Notes: a model not told the origin generated them from the letters alone. Shown: positions 1-7,049, counted from the stretch's first letter. The stretch: DNA of 13,334 bases from a bacterium (GCA_030699255.1 JAUYJR010000042.1:1-13334), one strand, 5' to 3'. Made by a program: numbers and translations.

Positions 1-109
1 CCTCTTCGAGCTCTTTTAGTTTAAAAACCTCCGGATCAGAATTTGTGCCTCCTCCTTTATTTAGTTCCATAGAATATTTGGATGATTTTTCATGTTGTTT
101 GAAAATCAT
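1..109 (-). CDS. Possible 5' part of an unidentified protein, cut by the left edge
   Basis: A minus-strand frame is open from a TGA at 157-155 to the edge of the window. It has ATG codons at 109-107 and 70-68, and the shorter version begins MELNKGGGTNSDPEVFK and ends with a charged KELEE stretch. I do not recognise the family, and no domain can be judged from about 36 residues. A purine-rich AAAGGAGGAGG occurs at about 50-60 on this strand, but no normal start codon follows it at a useful distance. The frame may be the start of a real gene running leftward out of the window, or it may be chance in an AT-rich edge region next to a transposase. Confidence 0.25.
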   Translation of the reverse strand, partial: MIFKQHEKSSKYSMELNKGGGTNSDPEVFKLKELEE

Positions 110-157
110 ACCATTCAACAAGTGTTTGCGCAAAAAGGAAATCTCTGCATAACCTCA

Positions 158-193
158 CATACATCCTGGACTCTCTGAAGTCCTAAATGTATG
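158..193. repeat. Two-part hairpin covering the first ATG of the transposase frame
   Basis: CATACAT (158-164) pairs perfectly with ATGTATG (187-193). Inside it, after a symmetric 3/3 internal loop, GGACT (168-172) pairs with AGTCC (179-183) around a 6-base loop. The right arm contains the ATG at 191-193. The structure could mask that start, serve as a terminator for a leftward gene, or mark a sub-terminal region of the insertion element. No strong T-run follows on either strand, so a simple intrinsic terminator is less likely. Confidence 0.45.
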
Positions 194-1294
194 CCATTCT
201 TTCACAAAATCCACTGTAAATACACGGGCGTGAAAGGGTTTGTCACCGCCTACGAAGATGGGGTAGTATGGCGGATGTTAACCCAAAAAGCCAAAGACAA
301 GGCCAGGATCCTCATGTTCTGGGAAGAGCACGGCCTCCTGGCGACCCAAGATGCTTTCTTGGTGAAAAGGTCCACTCTGTTTGAATGGAAGCGCCAACTC
401 AAAGAAGGCAGGGGTAAACTCATCTCTTTGAACGAAAAGAAGCGAACACCAAAGCACACTCGCAAGCGCGAATGGCCGTTTGAAGTCCGGCAGAAGATTA
501 AAGAAATCAGGCACAACCCATTGCATCCCAACCTCGGCCCTGAAAAGATCCACCCTCTACTCCTAGAGTTTTGTGAAGAAAAGAACCTGCTTTGCCCCAA
601 GCCAGCCACCATCACCCGTATCATAGCGGACGACCCCGAGAAGATGCGAATCTTCCCCCAGAAGATATCTCACGACGGAGCGATTAAGAAGGCGAACCGC
701 CGGAAGGTACTGCGTAAGCCCAAAGACCTTAAACCCGAGTATCCCGGCCATGTGGTGGCCCTGGACACCATTGAGAAGTTCATCAATGGCACGCGACGAT
801 ACGTAATTACCTTTGAAGACATCTACACGAGGTTCAGCTTTGCCTGGGCCACCAAGTCCCATGCTTCCAAGGCGGCCGAGGAGTTCTTTGACCTCTGCCT
901 CAAGGTGTTTCCATGCTCGTTTAACTTTCTGTATGTGCTTACCGACAACGGATCCGAATTCAAGAAGCACTTCTCGGAACGACTAAGGGATCTGCATCTG
1001 ACCCACTACCATACCTATCCCAAAACCCCCAGAATGAACGCCCATGTCGAGAGGTTCAATCGCACCATTCAAGATGACTGGATCGACTGGCACCTGCACG
1101 AGTTAAAAGATCCCGATGTGTTCAACCGTTCACTCATGGACTACCTCATATTCTACAACACCAAGCGAGTACACTTCGCATTTCAAAACAGACTCTCTCC
1201 AGCGCAATTCATGCTACAATGGCAGAGACAGCAACCTATTATTCTTAACATGCCTCAAGAGTCCAGAGTTGGGTGGGGTCATACACGGGGTTGA
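191..1294 (+). CDS. DDE integrase-type transposase (IS481/IS3-like)
   Basis: This is a cut-and-paste or copy-paste transposase acting on its own element's ends. The frame has an N-terminal helix-turn-helix region (about KARILMFWEEHGLLATQDAF), a linker, then an RNase H-like rve catalytic core. Numbering from the internal ATG at 275 (339 residues), the catalytic triad is probably D164 (VALDT), D224 (LTDNGSEF) and E259 (NAHVERFN), so D224 and E259 are 35 positions apart. The start is uncertain: ATG 191 gives 367 residues, ATG 275 gives a start MLTQKAKDKA. The TAYEDGVVWR stretch before 275 looks like genuine protein. The gene uses many G/C-ending codons (AAG, GAG, CTG, CAC), unlike the AT-leaning neighbours, which suggests recent arrival. 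It appears intact. Clear terminal inverted repeats were not found. A 9-base ATACACGGG occurs at 220-228 and 1281-1289. Confidence 0.9.
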   Translation: MPFFHKIHCKYTGVKGFVTAYEDGVVWRMLTQKAKDKARILMFWEEHGLLATQDAFLVKRSTLFEWKRQLKEGRGKLISLNEKKRTPKHTRKREWPFEVRQKIKEIRHNPLHPNLGPEKIHPLLLEFCEEKNLLCPKPATITRIIADDPEKMRIFPQKISHDGAIKKANRRKVLRKPKDLKPEYPGHVVALDTIEKFINGTRRYVITFEDIYTRFSFAWATKSHASKAAEEFFDLCLKVFPCSFNFLYVLTDNGSEFKKHFSERLRDLHLTHYHTYPKTPRMNAHVERFNRTIQDDWIDWHLHELKDPDVFNRSLMDYLIFYNTKRVHFAFQNRLSPAQFMLQWQRQQPIILNMPQESRVGWGHTRG

Positions 1295-1319
1295 TTGGTT
1301 TTGAAATATCGTGTATAGT
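1291..1319 (+). promoter_or_regulatory. Promoter of the tRNA operon
   Basis: A -35 TTGATT (1291-1296) and a -10 TATAGT (1314-1319) are separated by 17 bases. The -35 contains the transposase stop codon. Transcription would begin near 1326, about 60 bases before the first tRNA. It could be host sequence or a promoter carried by the insertion element. Confidence 0.55.
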
Positions 1320-1385
1320 GCACGGGACACTTCAAGCAAGTACTGTTTGAATGTTGAGATAGTGCATTGGAGTTTTGTACCAACG

Positions 1386-1456
1386 AGCGGGGTAGTGTAG
1401 TAGTAGCATACGAGGCCCATAACCTTGTGGCGGCCGTGCAATTCGGCCCCCCGCAA
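1386..1456 (+). tRNA. tRNA-Met (CAT), initiator-like, with unusual loops
   Basis: A cloverleaf folds here. Acceptor strands 1386-1392 and 1449-1455 give six G-C pairs with an unpaired A1/A72, the initiator tRNA hallmark. The D-arm is 1395-1409, with a 7-base loop lacking the GG pair. The anticodon arm is 1411-1427 with loop CCCATAA and anticodon CAT at 1418-1420. The T-arm is 1432-1448 with a perfect 5-bp stem and loop TGCAATT. A73 is 1456, followed by CAA rather than CCA. Departures from the norm are C33 for U33, G55 for U55, T11-A24, and A29-T41 in place of the first of the three G-C pairs typical of initiators. It may be a functional divergent initiator or a decaying copy. Confidence 0.72.
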
Positions 1457-1484
1457 CAATGAGACCATTAGTATAGAATGCCGG

Positions 1485-1557
1485 GCCGGCGTAGCTCAGT
1501 GGTTAGAGCAAAATCTTCATAAGGTTGAGGTCGGAGGTTCAATTCCTCCCGCCGGCA
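1485..1557 (+). tRNA. tRNA with CAT anticodon (elongator Met, or Ile2 if modified)
   Basis: The acceptor stem GCCGGCG (1485-1491) pairs perfectly with CGCCGGC (1550-1556). The D-stem GCTC/GAGC encloses AGTGGTTA. The anticodon arm is 1511-1527 with loop TTCATAA and anticodon CAT at 1518-1520. The T-stem GGAGG/CCTCC encloses a canonical TTCAATT. A73 is 1557 and no CCA is encoded. The anticodon stem is weak: A27/G43 does not pair and T30/G40 is a wobble. A fully paired acceptor separates it from the upstream initiator-like gene. CAT could be elongator Met or, after lysidine modification, Ile reading ATA; the sequence alone does not settle this. Confidence 0.88.
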
Positions 1558-1582
1558 CAGGACGTTGCAAATACATTGCGAT

Positions 1583-1656
1583 GCGGGCGTAGCTTAGCGG
1601 TTTAAAGCGCTTCCCTGTCACGGAAGAGATCGCCGGTTCAAATCCGGTCGCCCGCG
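1583..1656 (+). tRNA. tRNA-Asp (GTC)
   Basis: All four arms are clear. The acceptor GCGGGCG/CGCCCGC is 1583-1589 with 1649-1655, and the D-stem is GCTT/AAGC. The anticodon stem CTTCC/GGAAG carries loop CTGTCAC with GTC at 1617-1619. The T-arm has a canonical TTCAAAT loop. The discriminator is G73 (1656), as expected for tRNA-Asp. CCA is not encoded. It is the last gene of the tRNA operon and is followed at once by a terminator. Confidence 0.95.
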
Positions 1657-1659
1657 CAA

Positions 1660-1695
1660 AATACAAAACACACCCAAATGGGTGTGTTTTGTATT
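1660..1695 (+). terminator. Intrinsic terminator of the tRNA operon
   Basis: A 16-bp perfect stem (1660-1675 with 1680-1695) closes on the 4-base loop AAAT. It starts 4 bases after the tRNA-Asp discriminator. The 3' arm contains TTTT and is followed by more T-rich sequence. Its last bases overlap the -35 of the pheS promoter, so the end of one unit and the start of the next are superimposed. Confidence 0.8.
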
Positions 1696-1722
1696 GCTTT
1701 GCTCTTATGAAAATGATATACT
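1694..1722 (+). promoter_or_regulatory. Promoter of pheS-pheT-gyrB, nearly leaderless
   Basis: A -35 TTGCTT (1694-1699) and an extended -10 TGA-TATACT (hexamer 1717-1722) are 17 bases apart. Transcription would begin near 1729, leaving about 7 bases before the pheS ATG at 1736 and no room for a ribosome binding site. No T-box-like leader is possible in so short a space. Confidence 0.65.
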
Positions 1723-1735
1723 GCATCAATACCAT

Positions 1736-2791
1736 ATGGATCCAAAAGCGCTCAAAGACAAGGCAATCTCTGCCATTGAATCAGCTCCTTCAGCTCAAGA
1801 GTTGGAGGAGATTTTGCGCGCTTATCTCGGCAAAAAAGGGGAGCTTACAATAGCTCTTAAGTCAATTGCCTCGCTCCCTGAACCGGAAAAGCAAGAGGTT
1901 GGAAAAGCGCTCAATTCATTACGAGACACATTGGAGCAGTTGGCAAAAAATCAAAAAACCAGACTTCTTAAAGAAGAAGTTTCTTTGCATGAGGAACAAG
2001 AGTTTGTTGACATGTCTTCACCAGGCACTCCGGCCGTAAAAGGGAGTCTGCATCCTCTCACTCAAACCCAGCAAAAGGTAAAAGAAATATTCTCTTCTAT
2101 GGGGTTTAGTTCGGTAACGGGTCCCGAACTTGAGCAAGAATGGTATAACTTTAGCGCTCTTAATGTTCCGGAAAACCATCCCTCAAAAGATATGCAAGAT
2201 ACTCTGTGGCTTAAAGAAGATTCCTCAAAAAAACTCTCTTCAAAGGAACCTCTCCTTATGCGCACCCATACGTCAGCTGTGCAGATTCGATATATGGAGA
2301 AGCACAAGCCTCCATTTAGAATCATTGCCCAGGGGAGGGTATTTCGAAATGAAGCTACAGATGCCCGACATGAGATAAATTTTTACCAGGTAGAAGGTCT
2401 CATGATAGACAAGAATATAACCGTGGCAAACTTTCGTGCGGTTCTACAAGAATTCTTCCGCAAATTTTTTGGGTCGGATAATTTGTCTCTTCGTTTGCGT
2501 CCGAGCTTTTTCCCGTTTACGGAACCTTCCTTTGAGGTGGATATGAAGTGTGGAATCTGTCAGGGAAAGAAATCTTCATGTTCTACCTGTGGGGGATCAG
2601 GCTGGTTGGAAATACTGGGAGCCGGCATAGTGCATCCCCAGGTGCTCAAGAATGTGAATATCAACCCGCGCCTGTGGCAGGGATTTGCCTTTGGCATGAG
2701 TATTGAGCGTCTTACGATGATGAAGTACCACATTGACGACATCCGCATGTTTTACGGATCTGATATTCGCTTTCTCTCTCAATTTTCTTAG
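1736..2791 (+). CDS. pheS: Phenylalanine-tRNA ligase alpha subunit
   Basis: The catalytic subunit of the alpha2-beta2 enzyme that charges tRNA-Phe in the cytoplasm; 351 residues. Residues 1-90 form the N-terminal coiled coil. The class II core follows, with motif 2 at FRNEATDARHEINFYQVEG (about 203-221) and motif 3 at GFAFGMSIERLTMMKY (about 316-331). An insert with four cysteines (C272, C275, C282, C285), ending SGWLEILG, forms a probable zinc ribbon, a variant seen in a subset of bacterial PheS proteins. The start at 1736 is chosen because an earlier in-frame ATG at 1682 lies inside the tRNA terminator stem and upstream of the promoter. pheT begins 3 bases after the stop. Confidence 0.96.
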   Translation: MDPKALKDKAISAIESAPSAQELEEILRAYLGKKGELTIALKSIASLPEPEKQEVGKALNSLRDTLEQLAKNQKTRLLKEEVSLHEEQEFVDMSSPGTPAVKGSLHPLTQTQQKVKEIFSSMGFSSVTGPELEQEWYNFSALNVPENHPSKDMQDTLWLKEDSSKKLSSKEPLLMRTHTSAVQIRYMEKHKPPFRIIAQGRVFRNEATDARHEINFYQVEGLMIDKNITVANFRAVLQEFFRKFFGSDNLSLRLRPSFFPFTEPSFEVDMKCGICQGKKSSCSTCGGSGWLEILGAGIVHPQVLKNVNINPRLWQGFAFGMSIERLTMMKYHIDDIRMFYGSDIRFLSQFS

Positions 2792-2794
2792 ACC

Positions 2795-4834
2795 ATGCTT
2801 TTCTCTTACTCTCTTCTTCAAGAACATATTAAAGAACCTTTGCCTAAACCATCAGCTCTTGCGGATGCTCTTTCCATGCACGCATTTGAGGTGGACGCGG
2901 TAGAGAAGAAAGAGGAGGAGTGGGTGCTTGATGTTTCCATACTTCCTCACCGATCAGACTGTTTGGGGCACAGAGGGCTTGCCAGAGAGATTGCGGCTAT
3001 TCTCTCTTTGCAACTCAAATCGCTTTCTCTTGCTACTGTTCCATCAAAAACACCTATCACAAGTGTTTGTCCAAAAATTCAACCTTCCCTTGTTTCTCGA
3101 TACTCTGCCCTATCGCTTGCAGGAATTTCTATGGTTTCTTCGCCTTTATGGATGAGAAAGCGTCTTAAGGCGCTTGGTATAAACGCTATTAATGCGGTGG
3201 TTGATACAACAAATTACATTATGGTGGAGCTGGGTCAGCCTCTCCATGCGTTTGACCTTGGTTTTCTTGAGAGAGCTCCCATTACTATTAGAGAAGCAAG
3301 GCAGGGAGAAGAGATTGCGTTGCTTGATGACCAGGTTATTACTCTTCCTCGAGGCGCAATTGTTATGAATCAGGGAGGAAAACTCATTGATTTGGCCGGC
3401 ATAAAAGGGGGGAAGGGGAGTAGCGTTCAAGAAGAGACTTTATCCATATTTTTGCAGTCCGCCGTCTTTGATCGAGAACATGTCTATCGCGCGCGCAAGA
3501 CTCTGCGCACAACAACTCTTGCGGCGGATATCTACGCAAAAGGAGTGGATCCGGAGGGCACATTTATTGCGCTTCAACGGGCGCTCTTCTTTCTCCAGGA
3601 TTCCTTTCCTCATCTTTGCGTATTGGGAGTTCTTGATGAATATAAAAATGATCAAAAGCCATCACCTATCTCATTTCCTCAAACTCTTTCCGAGCAAATC
3701 CTCGGTATACGCATTCCTTCTTCTCAAATAAAGCGCATACTCAAAAATCTGGGTTGCGCCATTGCGGAAGAAAAGAAGGATCATCTCCGTATTACTCCTC
3801 CAAGCTGGAGACCCGATCTCCTACTTCCTCAAGATATTGTGGAGGAGGTGGGGCGTATCTATGGGTACGAACATGTTCCCGCCATTATGCCAACATCCCT
3901 TATTAATCCTCCAGATGAAGCGGACGATCTTATTCTTGCAAGGGAAATAAGAGAAGTTCTTAAAGTGCTCGGTATGTCAGAAACATACACTTATTCATTC
4001 CTTGGAGCTTCGGATCCTGATATACTCGGATACACAGAAGAAGAACGATCCATGCTCCTTGAAATTGAAGAGCCGGTTAGTCAGGAATTTCGCTATTTAC
4101 GGCCAACGCTTATTGATACACTTTTAAAAGCTGTTGCCGTAAATAGATTGCACAACAAAAAGTCTTCTCTAAAACTTTTTGAAATAGGCAGTTCTTTTGC
4201 TCCGCAAGAGAAAGGGGAGTACACCTGTGTTATTGCGCTTCCTCATGATACTGGAAGCGAGTCTCTGGATCAGGTAAAGGGTGTAGCGGAATCCCTCATG
4301 TCTTCTCTTGGTATTGAGAATTCATGGATAGAACAAGAAGATCCTCAGTCTCTGGCAAGAAAGAGTCTTTGGCACAACAAGAGAACAGGAAAAATATGTG
4401 CTGAAAATCAGACTGTGGGAATTATTGGAGAGATCTCCCCCCATATTTTGCTTGCCATGGGTATTCAGGGACGAGTAGCCGCCTTTTCTGTTGATAGAGA
4501 AATAGTGTCTCGTATGGCAAAGAAAGACATGCTATATAGTTCTTTACCAAAATTTCCCTCCGTTACCCGAGATATCTCGCTTTTGGTGCCTAAAACAATC
4601 AGCGTAAGGGCCGTAACGCGAGGCATAGAGAGCGCAAAGGAATCTTATCTGACATCTATTGAGCTTTTCGATTCCTATGAGGGAGAGGGTATCTCTCAGG
4701 GGCAGAAGAGTCTTGCTTTTCACCTTGTCTTTCAGTCGGATGAGAGAACATTAACAAATAACGAAGTGGACGAAGAGTTAAAAAATATTGTGAAAAAAAT
4801 ATCGCAGACATTTCACTGGCAGGAAAGAGAATAA
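2795..4834 (+). CDS. pheT: Phenylalanine-tRNA ligase beta subunit, short form without the OB domain
   Basis: The structural and editing partner of PheS; 679 residues against roughly 790-800 in typical bacteria. Residues 1-35 are the first B1 part. The sequence then runs straight into VLDVSILPHRSDCLGHRGLA (about 44-63), so the EMAP-like tRNA-binding OB domain that normally interrupts here is absent. The B3/B4 editing core follows (NAVVDTTNYIMVELGQPLHAFD at about 133-154), then the B5 domain (IVEEVGRIYGYE), the inactive synthetase-like core, and a C-terminal FDX-ACB anticodon-binding domain (about 581-679, LPKFPSVTRDIS onward). It lies 3 bases after pheS with no clear ribosome binding site, so it is probably translated by coupling. 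gyrB follows 14 bases later. Confidence 0.95.
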   Translation: MLFSYSLLQEHIKEPLPKPSALADALSMHAFEVDAVEKKEEEWVLDVSILPHRSDCLGHRGLAREIAAILSLQLKSLSLATVPSKTPITSVCPKIQPSLVSRYSALSLAGISMVSSPLWMRKRLKALGINAINAVVDTTNYIMVELGQPLHAFDLGFLERAPITIREARQGEEIALLDDQVITLPRGAIVMNQGGKLIDLAGIKGGKGSSVQEETLSIFLQSAVFDREHVYRARKTLRTTTLAADIYAKGVDPEGTFIALQRALFFLQDSFPHLCVLGVLDEYKNDQKPSPISFPQTLSEQILGIRIPSSQIKRILKNLGCAIAEEKKDHLRITPPSWRPDLLLPQDIVEEVGRIYGYEHVPAIMPTSLINPPDEADDLILAREIREVLKVLGMSETYTYSFLGASDPDILGYTEEERSMLLEIEEPVSQEFRYLRPTLIDTLLKAVAVNRLHNKKSSLKLFEIGSSFAPQEKGEYTCVIALPHDTGSESLDQVKGVAESLMSSLGIENSWIEQEDPQSLARKSLWHNKRTGKICAENQTVGIIGEISPHILLAMGIQGRVAAFSVDREIVSRMAKKDMLYSSLPKFPSVTRDISLLVPKTISVRAVTRGIESAKESYLTSIELFDSYEGEGISQGQKSLAFHLVFQSDERTLTNNEVDEELKNIVKKISQTFHWQERE

Positions 4835-4848
4835 AACAATAGCTATTC

Positions 4849-6759
4849 ATGAAGAAGAAACCATCATCTGATTACAGCGCAAAAGATATCTTTGTACTTG
4901 AAGGATTAGATCCTGTAAGAAAGCGTCCGGGAATGTACATTGGATCAACGGGTCCCGACGGTCTCCATCATCTTGTCAAGGAGGTGGTAGACAACTCTAT
5001 TGATGAAGCAATGGCGGGATATGCCACAGAAATTATTGTGGAGCTTCTTCCTCAAAATCGGGTGCGAATAACCGATAATGGGCGAGGAATTCCTGTTGAA
5101 ACACATGCACAAACAAAAAAGTCCGCTCTTGAGACCGTTCTTACAACACTGCACGCCGGAGGAAAGTTTGGAGGCAAGACGTACCAAGTATCGGGAGGAC
5201 TGCATGGCGTTGGTGTTTCTGTGGTTAACGCGCTCTCTGTGTATTTGAAAGCCGAAGTTTGTCGTGATGGATCTCTCTATCGCCAAGAGTACACAAGAGG
5301 AAAGCCCAGAGCCGCTGTGAAGAAAGTGGGGAAGTGCCAGAAGACGGGAACAACCATTGAGTTTGAGCCGGATATTGAGATATTCAAATCCATTGAGTTT
5401 GATCCCAAGCGTATTATGAATAGTCTTCGTCAGCAGGCATATCTCACCGCCGGAACAAGAATTACCGTTTGTGATACCAGAAAAGAGCCTTCTCCTCCAT
5501 ATGCCTTTTACTTTGAAGGCGGAATGGCCTCATATGTGAAGCACCTTACCAGAGGAACTCCAACCAAAATCGAAACTCCTTTTTATGTTAAGAAAGACAA
5601 AGACAATGTTTTTGTTGAAGTATCATTTCTCTATACGGAAGAGTTTGAAACATATGAAGAAGGATTTGCAAACAATATCATCACTCCAGAAGGGGGATCT
5701 CATGTTACGGGCTTTCGGGGAGCTCTTACTCGAACGCTTAATGAGTATGCCAAAAAGAACAACTTCTTAAAAGGAGAGGATACCTTAACGGGAGAAGATG
5801 TTCGGGAAGGACTCACCGCCGTAATTTCGGTTAGAATATCGGAGCCGCAGTTTGAAGGGCAAACAAAATCAAAACTTGGCAATCCCGAGGTACGTCCTGT
5901 TGTTGAGAACGTGGTTGCGGAGGCGCTCACCGACTTTCTTGAACGGAACCCTCAAGACGGAAGGGCTATTGTTGAAAAATGTCTTTTGGCCTCCAAGGCA
6001 AGGAAAGCCGCAAAGGCCGCTCGCCAAACCGTTCTTAGAAAAGGAGCCCTGGAAGGACTTTCTCTTCCGGGCAAGCTTGCGGACTGCTCCTCTCGCAAAC
6101 CAGAGGAGTCGGAGCTGTATATTGTAGAGGGAGATAGCGCCGGAGGAAGCGCAAAAATGGCAAGGAACAGGAGGTTTCAGGCAATCCTCCCTCTTAGAGG
6201 CAAGATCTTAAATGTAGAACGCGCCCGTCTGGACAAAATATTATCCTCAAATGAAATTAAATCCCTCATTATTGCTTTAGGAACCGCGGTTGCGGATGAT
6301 TTTGACAGTGATAGAGCGCGCTACCATCGCATCATTATCATGACTGATGCTGATGTGGACGGTTCTCACATTAGAACACTACTTCTTACCTTGCTGTACC
6401 GATACTTCCGCCCTCTGATTGATCTTGGATACATTTACATTGCTCAGCCACCGCTCTACAAGATCCAAATTGGAAAGCAGTCAAAGTATGCCTACACCGA
6501 CGAACAGAAAGACACTATTCTTCGTGAAGTCAAAGGTTCTAACATATCCATTCAACGGTACAAGGGATTGGGAGAAATGAACGCGGAACAGCTCTGGGAA
6601 ACCACCATGGATCCTCAAAATCGGATACTTTTGCGAGTTACCGCAAATGACGCAAAAGAAGCAGACCACATCTTTGACGTTCTCATGGGAAGTGAAGTAA
6701 TGCCCCGCAAAAAGTTTATTCAGACATATGCAAAGTCGGTAAAGAACCTTGATATTTAA
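4849..6759 (+). CDS. gyrB: DNA gyrase subunit B
   Basis: The ATPase subunit of gyrase, which introduces negative supercoils together with GyrA; 636 residues, the usual length for the short GyrB form. The GHKL ATPase domain has E45/N49 (KEVVDNSIDEA), DNGRGIP (76-82) and the lid region GGKFGGKTYQVSGGLHGVG (about 104-122). The transducer follows. TOPRIM has EGDSAGG (428-433, with E428) and the metal-binding DADVD (500-504). The C-terminus has QRYKGLGEMNAEQLW and ends KNLDI, as in GyrB rather than ParE. It is co-directional with pheST and 14 bases after pheT, an unusual partnership, with no visible separate promoter. gyrA is not in the window. Confidence 0.96.
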   Translation: MKKKPSSDYSAKDIFVLEGLDPVRKRPGMYIGSTGPDGLHHLVKEVVDNSIDEAMAGYATEIIVELLPQNRVRITDNGRGIPVETHAQTKKSALETVLTTLHAGGKFGGKTYQVSGGLHGVGVSVVNALSVYLKAEVCRDGSLYRQEYTRGKPRAAVKKVGKCQKTGTTIEFEPDIEIFKSIEFDPKRIMNSLRQQAYLTAGTRITVCDTRKEPSPPYAFYFEGGMASYVKHLTRGTPTKIETPFYVKKDKDNVFVEVSFLYTEEFETYEEGFANNIITPEGGSHVTGFRGALTRTLNEYAKKNNFLKGEDTLTGEDVREGLTAVISVRISEPQFEGQTKSKLGNPEVRPVVENVVAEALTDFLERNPQDGRAIVEKCLLASKARKAAKAARQTVLRKGALEGLSLPGKLADCSSRKPEESELYIVEGDSAGGSAKMARNRRFQAILPLRGKILNVERARLDKILSSNEIKSLIIALGTAVADDFDSDRARYHRIIIMTDADVDGSHIRTLLLTLLYRYFRPLIDLGYIYIAQPPLYKIQIGKQSKYAYTDEQKDTILREVKGSNISIQRYKGLGEMNAEQLWETTMDPQNRILLRVTANDAKEADHIFDVLMGSEVMPRKKFIQTYAKSVKNLDI

Positions 6760-6775
6760 AGAATATCACCCCACT

Positions 6776-6801
6776 CCTCGTCATTGCGAGGGCGCTAGCC
6801 C
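6776..6801 (+). terminator. Tandem overlapping hairpins after gyrB, possible terminator or repeat end
   Basis: CCTCG (6776-6780) pairs with CGAGG (6787-6791), and GGGC (6790-6793) pairs with GCCC (6798-6801). The two hairpins overlap by 2 bases. No T-run follows, so it would not be a classical intrinsic terminator. The TCATTGCGAG...CGAAGCAATCT wording resembles a dispersed repeat that I recall from many unrelated bacterial genomes; this is recollection, not a search. Confidence 0.4.
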
Positions 6802-6957
6802 GAAGCAATCTAAACTCCGAGCATATGCCTTCAGAAGAGAGCGCCATAAAATTCTTGTGCTTGCGAACGTCCTTCTGAAAGCACATGCTCTGCGTTAGTA
6901 AGGTATACTCTCGGAGTTGACGAACTAGATTGCTTTCTAACTTTCGAGCGTATGCCT
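6781..6957. repeat. Imperfect inverted-repeat element with four copies of a short motif
   Basis: This fills most of the gap between gyrB and secE. The outer arms GAAGCAATCT (6802-6811) and its inverse (6927-6937) match apart from one extra base. AACTCCGAG (6813-6821) and CTCGGAGTT (6910-6918) match exactly. An inner pair joins CTTCAGAAG (6829-6837) to CTTCTGAAAG (6872-6881). A motif close to CGAGCATATGCCT occurs on the plus strand at about 6818-6830 and 6945-6957, and on the minus strand at about 6876-6892 and 6900-6916. I see no reading frame or RNA gene in it. It may be a small non-autonomous (MITE- or REP-like) element. Confidence 0.6.
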
Positions 6958-6980
6958 AAGCCAAGCCTACAAGTTTAATA

Positions 6981-7009
6981 TTGACAGCATGCCTTCTTTC
7001 TGGTACCCT
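6981..7009 (+). promoter_or_regulatory. Promoter of secE-nusG-rplK
   Basis: A consensus -35 TTGACA (6981-6986) is followed after 17 bases by TACCCT (7004-7009). That is a weak -10, but TGG sits immediately before it as an extended -10. Transcription would begin near 7016, about 34 bases before secE. Confidence 0.55.
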
Positions 7010-7016
7010 TTCAGGG

Positions 7017-7043
7017 AGATGGCCGTATGAGAGGCCGTTTTTT
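7017..7043 (+). promoter_or_regulatory. Terminator-like hairpin in the secE leader
   Basis: GGCC (7021-7024) pairs with GGCC (7033-7036) around an 8-base loop. The stem extends outward to 8 bp with two G-T wobbles (7017-7020 with 7037-7040). A run of six T (7038-7043) follows directly, 6 bases before the secE ATG. If the promoter at 6981 is right, this lies in the leader transcript and could attenuate the operon; if the promoter lies elsewhere it would be an ordinary terminator. Confidence 0.45.
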
Positions 7044-7049
7044 AAAATC

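Noticed and set aside
220..1289. ATACACGGG at 220 and 1281 as target-site duplication
   Set aside because: Both copies lie inside the open frame rather than outside the element, so they cannot be a simple target duplication.
1682..1735. An upstream ATG that would extend PheS by 18 residues
   Set aside because: It lies in the tRNA terminator stem and upstream of the predicted transcript start, and the added residues are not PheS-like.
6760..7049. A possible small RNA or tRNA in the gyrB-secE gap
   Set aside because: No cloverleaf or known RNA pattern could be folded by eye; the structure is better explained by the repeat arms and the secE leader.
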